This document shows positions 60,078-64,000 of a stretch of 64,000 nucleotides of DNA, in pieces; positions within the stretch are counted from its first letter, which is position 1, and every line of letters starts with the position of its first letter. Source of the stretch: Caulobacter sp031457805 (lineage in GTDB: Bacteria > Pseudomonadota > Alphaproteobacteria > Caulobacterales > Caulobacteraceae); the NCBI RefSeq assembly GCF_031457805.1, contig NZ_JAVDXI010000006.1:124001-188000 (forward strand), written 5' to 3'. A model generated the notes under the pieces. The model worked only from the letters and a program-made list of their open reading frames with translations, was not told the DNA's origin and made no database searches. A program made the position numbers and the translations under genes.

Positions 60078-61796
60078 ATGAAGGCCCAAGTTATGATCAC
60101 GCCCACGGCGTCTGACCGCATTGTCCGGTTCGCCGACTTCCCGACCCTGACCCAGGCTCTCGATTTCGCCGCCGGCGGCGAGACGGGGATCAATCTCTAT
60201 TCGCTGCGCGGCGAACTGGTCGAGGCCCTGCCCTACGCCAAGTTGCGCGACGAGGCGGTCGTGTTGGCGAGACGCCTTCTGGCGACCGGCGCCAAGGTCG
60301 GCGACAGCGTGGCTCTTTTGGCCGAGACAGACGGCGACTTCGTCCGCGCCTTTTTCGCCTGCCAGTATGCCGGACTGCTGCCTGCGCCGATGGCGCTGCC
60401 GACCCCTCTGGGCGGACGCGAAGCCTATATCGAGCAGATCTCGAACCTCGCCCGCTCGGCCAAGGCCAACATCCTGATCGGCCCGAACGGGCTCAAGGAC
60501 TGGGTCGCCGAGATCGGCGCCCGCGCAGGCCTCTCCTTCGCCGGCGTGCTGGCGGACCTGCCCGAGGACAGCGGCGCGGCCTTGCCGACCATCACGCCCG
60601 AAGATCCCTGCTATCTGCAGTTTTCGTCGGGCAGCACCCGCACGCCGACCGGGGTTCTGGTGCGCCACAAGGCCCTAATGGCCAACTGCGTGGCGATCAC
60701 GCGCGACGGCCTGCAAGTCCAGGCGTCAGACCGCGCCATCTCCTGGCTGCCGCTCTATCACGACATGGGCCTGATCGGCTTCCTGCTCAGCCCGCTCAGC
60801 TGCCAGATGTCGGTCGACCTGCTGCCCACCGGCGCTTTCGTCCGCCGCCCGCTCCTGTGGATCGACCTCATCGGCCGCAACAAGGCGACGATCGCCTACA
60901 GCCCGACCTTCGGTTACGAACTCTGCGCCCGACGCGTCCAGGGCCAGCCGCTCGACAACTACAGCCTGTCGCACTGGCGCAGCGCGGGCCTAGGCGGCGA
61001 CATGATCCGCATGCCGCCCTTGAAAGCCTTCGTCGAAGCCTTCGCCCCCGCCGGCTTCTCGGACAAGGCGTTCGTCGCCAGCTACGGCATGGCTGAGGCG
61101 ACCCTGGCCCTCTCGATGGCCCCGCTGGGCGAGGGGCTGCGCGCCGAGACGCTGGACGTCGAGCGTCTGGAACGCGACGCCCTAGCGGTTGAAGCCCCGG
61201 AGGGCTCCGAGCGCGCTCGCGACTTTGCGCGCTGCGGCCCCGCCCTCCCCGACCACTTCCTCGAAGTGCGCGGCGACGACGGCCAGGTGTTGCCGGAGCG
61301 CGGCGTGGGTCGCATCTTCGCCAAAGGCCCGTCGGTGATGAGCGCCTATTTCGCCAATCCTGAAGAGACCGCCCGCGTGCTCTCTGCGGACGGGTGGCTG
61401 GATACCGGCGATATCGGCTTCAAGATCGAGGGCGAGATCGTCATCACCGGCCGAGCCAAGGATCTGATCATCCTCAATGGCCGCAACATCTGGCCGCAAG
61501 ACCTTGAATGGACAGCAGATAACGAGATCGACGGGCTACGCAGCGGCGACGTCTGCGCCTTCGCGATCCCGGCTGAGCCGGAAGACGAGGTCGTGGTTCT
61601 GGTGCAGGCTCGCGGCGGCGACGCCGAGAGCCGCGCCGCTCTGCGCGAGTCGGTGACAGCCCTGCTGCGCACCCGACACGGGATCGAGACCAAGGTGAAG
61701 CTGGTCGGGGCGCACGCCCTTCCACAGACATCATCTGGCAAGCTCAGCCGCTCGAAGGCCAAGGCGGCTTATCTGGCCGGGGCCTATGGCGACTGA
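60078..61796 (+). CDS. Fatty acyl-AMP ligase / acyl-ACP synthetase of the ceramide locus
   Basis: 572 residues. ANL-superfamily adenylating enzyme: P-loop FSSGSTRTPTGVLVRHKALM, SWLPLYHDMGLIGFLLSPLS (FAAL-type), SPTFGYELCARRV, ASYGMAEATLALSM (A5), GWLDTGDIGFKIEGEIVITG (A7/A8) and the lysine in TSSGKLSRSKAKAAYL. It should activate a fatty acid and load it on the ACP two genes downstream; in C. crescentus the gene in this position is AcpR synthetase. The start may be the ATG at 60093, which has AAGG eight bases upstream. Confidence 0.92.
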   Translation: MKAQVMITPTASDRIVRFADFPTLTQALDFAAGGETGINLYSLRGELVEALPYAKLRDEAVVLARRLLATGAKVGDSVALLAETDGDFVRAFFACQYAGLLPAPMALPTPLGGREAYIEQISNLARSAKANILIGPNGLKDWVAEIGARAGLSFAGVLADLPEDSGAALPTITPEDPCYLQFSSGSTRTPTGVLVRHKALMANCVAITRDGLQVQASDRAISWLPLYHDMGLIGFLLSPLSCQMSVDLLPTGAFVRRPLLWIDLIGRNKATIAYSPTFGYELCARRVQGQPLDNYSLSHWRSAGLGGDMIRMPPLKAFVEAFAPAGFSDKAFVASYGMAEATLALSMAPLGEGLRAETLDVERLERDALAVEAPEGSERARDFARCGPALPDHFLEVRGDDGQVLPERGVGRIFAKGPSVMSAYFANPEETARVLSADGWLDTGDIGFKIEGEIVITGRAKDLIILNGRNIWPQDLEWTADNEIDGLRSGDVCAFAIPAEPEDEVVVLVQARGGDAESRAALRESVTALLRTRHGIETKVKLVGAHALPQTSSGKLSRSKAKAAYLAGAYGD

Positions 61797-62739
61797 GACG
61801 CGCGGGGTCGTCGCAGTCACCGGCGCGACCGGGTTCCTGGGTCGGCATCTGGTGCGTGCGCTCGCCCAGGACGGCTGGCGGCCTCGTGTTCTGGTGCGCC
61901 GAGACCCGGTGCATGCATTCTGGCGTGACATCGAGGTCGAGGTCATCACGGGTGACCTGGAAACGCCCGGCGCGCTGCGCCGGCTGGCGACGGACGCCGA
62001 GGTCTTCATTCATGTCGCAGGCCTCATCAAGGCGACGACATTGGACGGCTTCAACCGGGTGAACCAGGACGGGGCTCGCGCCGCCGCTGAGGCGGCCAAG
62101 GCCGCGGGCGCCCGGTTCATGCTGGTTTCGAGCCTGGCGGCACGCGAGCCGTCGCTCTCGAACTACGCCGCCAGCAAGCGTGCCGGCGAAGAGGCGGTGC
62201 GCGCGGCGGACCCTAGCGCTTTGATCTTTCGACCGCCCGCGATCTACGGCCCCGGCGACACCGAGACGCTGGGATTGTTTCAGCTGGCTGCGCGCAGTCC
62301 GGTCCTGCCGGTGCTCTCGCCAAGCTCTCGGATCGCCATGATCCACGTGCACGACGCCGCCGCAAAGCTAGTCGCGTTCTGCCGCACACCCGTTTTGGGT
62401 CTCGTGGAGGTCTCCGATGTGCGGCGCGACGGATACACTTGGACGGAAATCATGCGCGGCGCGGGGCTTGTCATGGGCGCAAAACCGCGCCTGGTAAGGC
62501 TTCCCGACCTAGGCATTCTGACCGCCGGAGCCCTTGTGGACGCTTGGTCTCGTCTGACAAAGACACCTTCCGTCTTTGGATCAGGGAAGGCTAGGGAGTT
62601 GCTTCACGCCGATTGGACCCCATCTAGCGCTCCGATGGCGGAGGGAGTACCCAGCGTCTTCGGTCTTGTTGACGGGTTCGCTCACACCGTCGATTGGTAC
62701 CGATCGGCGGGGTGGCTACCCAAAAATTTGGTCGCCTAG
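61786..62739 (+). CDS. cerR: CerR-type NAD(P)-dependent reductase/epimerase (ceramide synthesis)
   Basis: 317 residues overlapping the synthetase gene by 11 bp. Extended SDR: nucleotide motif VTGATGFLGRHLV (GxxGxxG at 13-19), VITGDLETPGALRRL, HVAGLIKATTLDGFNRVN and the catalytic YAASK (Y127, K131), RPPAIYGPGD. In C. crescentus the gene between the acyl-ACP synthetase and the ACP is CerR, which reduces the 3-keto group after acylation of ketosphinganine. Name given from position and fold; not aligned. Confidence 0.88.
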   Translation: MATETRGVVAVTGATGFLGRHLVRALAQDGWRPRVLVRRDPVHAFWRDIEVEVITGDLETPGALRRLATDAEVFIHVAGLIKATTLDGFNRVNQDGARAAAEAAKAAGARFMLVSSLAAREPSLSNYAASKRAGEEAVRAADPSALIFRPPAIYGPGDTETLGLFQLAARSPVLPVLSPSSRIAMIHVHDAAAKLVAFCRTPVLGLVEVSDVRRDGYTWTEIMRGAGLVMGAKPRLVRLPDLGILTAGALVDAWSRLTKTPSVFGSGKARELLHADWTPSSAPMAEGVPSVFGLVDGFAHTVDWYRSAGWLPKNLVA

Positions 62740-62816
62740 TTCAAATATGGCGGAAATCTGACAGACTCGCCGTTACAGTAGTGACACGGGTGGGGCTCCC
62801 GGAGGTTTGATTTAGA

Positions 62817-63068
62817 ATGGAAACGGTGACGGATCTCAGCTTGCGCGAGATCGGGGTAGCGGCGACCAAGGTTCTGGGGCGAGCTGTCGAGGTTCGTGCG
62901 GAATCGCATATCGGCCGGGACCTCGCCGTGGATTCGCTGGCCCTCATGAACATCATCATGGAGCTCGAAGACACCTTCGATATCTCCATTCCGCTCGATC
63001 GCCTGGCGTCCGTCGAGACCGCCGGCGACCTTTCCAAACTGATCAACGATCTCCGGACTAGGGCTTAA
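62817..63068 (+). CDS. acpR: Dedicated acyl carrier protein for sphingolipid synthesis (AcpR)
   Basis: 83 residues, four-helix ACP. The 4'-phosphopantetheine site is S40 in GRDLAVDSLALMNIIMELED, with the standard acidic helix 2 (MELEDTFDISIPLDRLASVE). It carries the acyl group made by the synthetase upstream and gives it to serine palmitoyltransferase downstream. GGAGG is 11 bases before the ATG. The 77-bp gap before it contains a CcrM site (GACTC) and may have its own promoter. The next gene starts 3 bp after the stop. Confidence 0.92.
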   Translation: METVTDLSLREIGVAATKVLGRAVEVRAESHIGRDLAVDSLALMNIIMELEDTFDISIPLDRLASVETAGDLSKLINDLRTRA

Positions 63069-63071
63069 CTA

Positions 63072-64000
63072 ATGGGGCTATTTGATAAGCACCTGGCCTA
63101 TCGCGACGCGTACAAGGCTATCCAGGACGCGGGCGCAAACCCGTTCAAGGTGCGCTTTGACGCCGTCCACTCGCCGACTGAAGGCGTGGTCGATGGCCGT
63201 CCCACTATTCTGCTGGGCACGAACAACTATTTGGGCCTGACCTTTGACGAGCAGGCCATCGCCGCTTCGGTCAAGGCGGTACAGGAACGCGGCACCGGCA
63301 CCACCGGTTCCCGCATCGCCAATGGTAGCTTCGAGACCCACGTCGAACTCGAGCAAGAGCTGGCCAAGTTCTACGGCCGCAAGCATGCTATGGTCTTTAC
63401 GACCGGCTACCAGGCCAATTTGGGCGTTTTGTCGACCCTGGTGGGCCGCGGCGACCACCTGATCCTCGACGCCGACAGCCATGCCTCGATCTATGACGGC
63501 TCGCGTCTGGGCCACGCCGAGGTCATCCGCTTCCGCCACAACGACCCCGAGGACCTGGCCAAGCGCCTGCGTCGCCTGGGCGATGCGCCGGGCGAGCGCC
63601 TGATCGTCGTCGAGGGCATCTATTCGATGATCGGCGACGTCGCGCCGCTGAAGGAAATCGCCGCCGTGAAGCGCGAGATGGGCGGCTATCTGCTCGTCGA
63701 CGAGGCTCACTCCATGGGCGTGCTGGGCGCTACGGGTCGCGGTCTCGCCGAAGCGGCGGGCGTGGAAGAAGATGTCGACTTCATCGTCGGCACCTTCTCC
63801 AAGAGCCTGGGCGCCATCGGCGGCTTCTGCGTGTCGGATCACGACGACTTCGACGTCATGCGCGTCGTCTGCCGCCCCTATATGTTCACCGCCTCGCTGC
63901 CGCCGGCCGTGGTCGCTTCGACCGTGACGGCCCTGCGCCGCATGGTCGAGCAGCCAGAGCTGCGTGATCGCCTGAACCGCAACGCCAAGCGCCTGTACGA
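63072..64000 (+). CDS. spt: Serine palmitoyltransferase, 3' end beyond the window
   Basis: The first 309 residues of a PLP-dependent alpha-oxoamine synthase. It condenses serine with an acyl thioester to 3-ketosphinganine, the first committed step to sphingolipids. LLGTNNYLGLTFDE, GTGTTGSRIANGSFETHVEL, H138 in DADSHASIYDGSRLGHAE (PLP stacking), D210 in VDEAHSMGVLGATGRG and the Schiff-base lysine K244 in TFSKSLGAIGG are in place. The acyl donor is expected to be acyl-ACP from the gene before it. It is one of several alpha-oxoamine synthases in bacteria; context rules out BioF and HemA. Confidence 0.95.
   Translation, partial: MGLFDKHLAYRDAYKAIQDAGANPFKVRFDAVHSPTEGVVDGRPTILLGTNNYLGLTFDEQAIAASVKAVQERGTGTTGSRIANGSFETHVELEQELAKFYGRKHAMVFTTGYQANLGVLSTLVGRGDHLILDADSHASIYDGSRLGHAEVIRFRHNDPEDLAKRLRRLGDAPGERLIVVEGIYSMIGDVAPLKEIAAVKREMGGYLLVDEAHSMGVLGATGRGLAEAAGVEEDVDFIVGTFSKSLGAIGGFCVSDHDDFDVMRVVCRPYMFTASLPPAVVASTVTALRRMVEQPELRDRLNRNAKRLY

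Noticed and set aside
59030..60193. A 387-codon frame antisense to the flippase gene
   Set aside because: Composition of His, Gly and Arg typical of a reversed membrane-protein gene; spans the start of a different real gene.

Overview
The window reads as a chromosomal segment of a Caulobacter-type alphaproteobacterium. Coding density and GC are high, many genes overlap by ATGA, and the gene content points the same way: a TipN-like polarity protein, a GcrA-family regulator, a dapA-smpB pair, and a sphingolipid (ceramide) locus with the order acyl-ACP synthetase, ketosphinganine-type reductase, ACP, serine palmitoyltransferase, as known from Caulobacter crescentus. There is no CRISPR array, no rRNA and no recognisable insertion sequence. 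One tRNA gene (Thr, UGU) is present.

Layout. 1-6.5 kb: an initiating sugar transferase (cut by the left edge) behind tipN on the minus strand, a small membrane ORF, then cysD-cysNC for sulfate activation. 6.5-14.7 kb: MFS transporter/metG, DUF1761 protein, tRNA-Thr, YaiI-like protein, ArfB ribosome rescue factor, MarR regulator, a GcrA paralogue divergent from a lipoprotein cytochrome c, and three NTF2/SnoaL domains in two overlapping genes. 14.7-23 kb: a minus-strand run of class II aldolase, a secreted beta-rich protein of unknown function, an RND pump (adaptor plus permease, no outer-membrane factor) and an AceE/transketolase-like enzyme. 23-27.6 kb: a tightly overlapped DUF969-DUF979-DUF2891 operon, two small genes that share an upstream 18-bp element, and dapA-smpB. 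27.9-41.7 kb: a periplasmic lytic transglycosylase, a TetR-led BtuFCD-type ABC importer, a GT2 glycosyltransferase, two RNA methyltransferases, an intergenic palindromic repeat, HrpB, an amino acid permease and a GloB-like hydrolase. 41.8-45.4 kb: an OmpR/EnvZ-type two-component pair followed by an EF-hand lipoprotein and two small proteins. 45.5-47.6 kb: a natural EgtB-EgtD fusion for ergothioneine synthesis. 47.8-55.1 kb: an apparent catabolic/detoxification island (TetR, MBL-fold hydrolase, haloalkane dehalogenase-like hydrolase, DUF1330, membrane-anchored sulfatase with its own lipoprotein formylglycine-generating enzyme, tandem DsbA-like protein). 55.1-56.8 kb: a RutA/RutB-like pair. 57-64 kb: the ceramide locus, preceded by an LptC-like protein, a CDP-glycerol-phosphotransferase-like enzyme and a MOP-type flippase.

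How the genes work together. The right end looks like a lipid assembly line: ACP charging, condensation with serine, reduction, head-group modification, flipping and possibly periplasmic transfer. The 48-55 kb island couples a sulfatase to its own exported maturation enzyme. Its two divergent intergenic regions share a promoter-like element (TATTGACA, five bases, CGTGCC), which suggests joint control, perhaps by the adjacent TetR protein. The most novel-looking items are this sulfatase/FGE island, the EgtB-EgtD fusion, the DUF969/979/2891 operon with a hairpin over its ribosome binding site, the GcrA paralogue, and the LptC-like gene at the head of the ceramide locus. All names are from reading the sequence; no database search was run.
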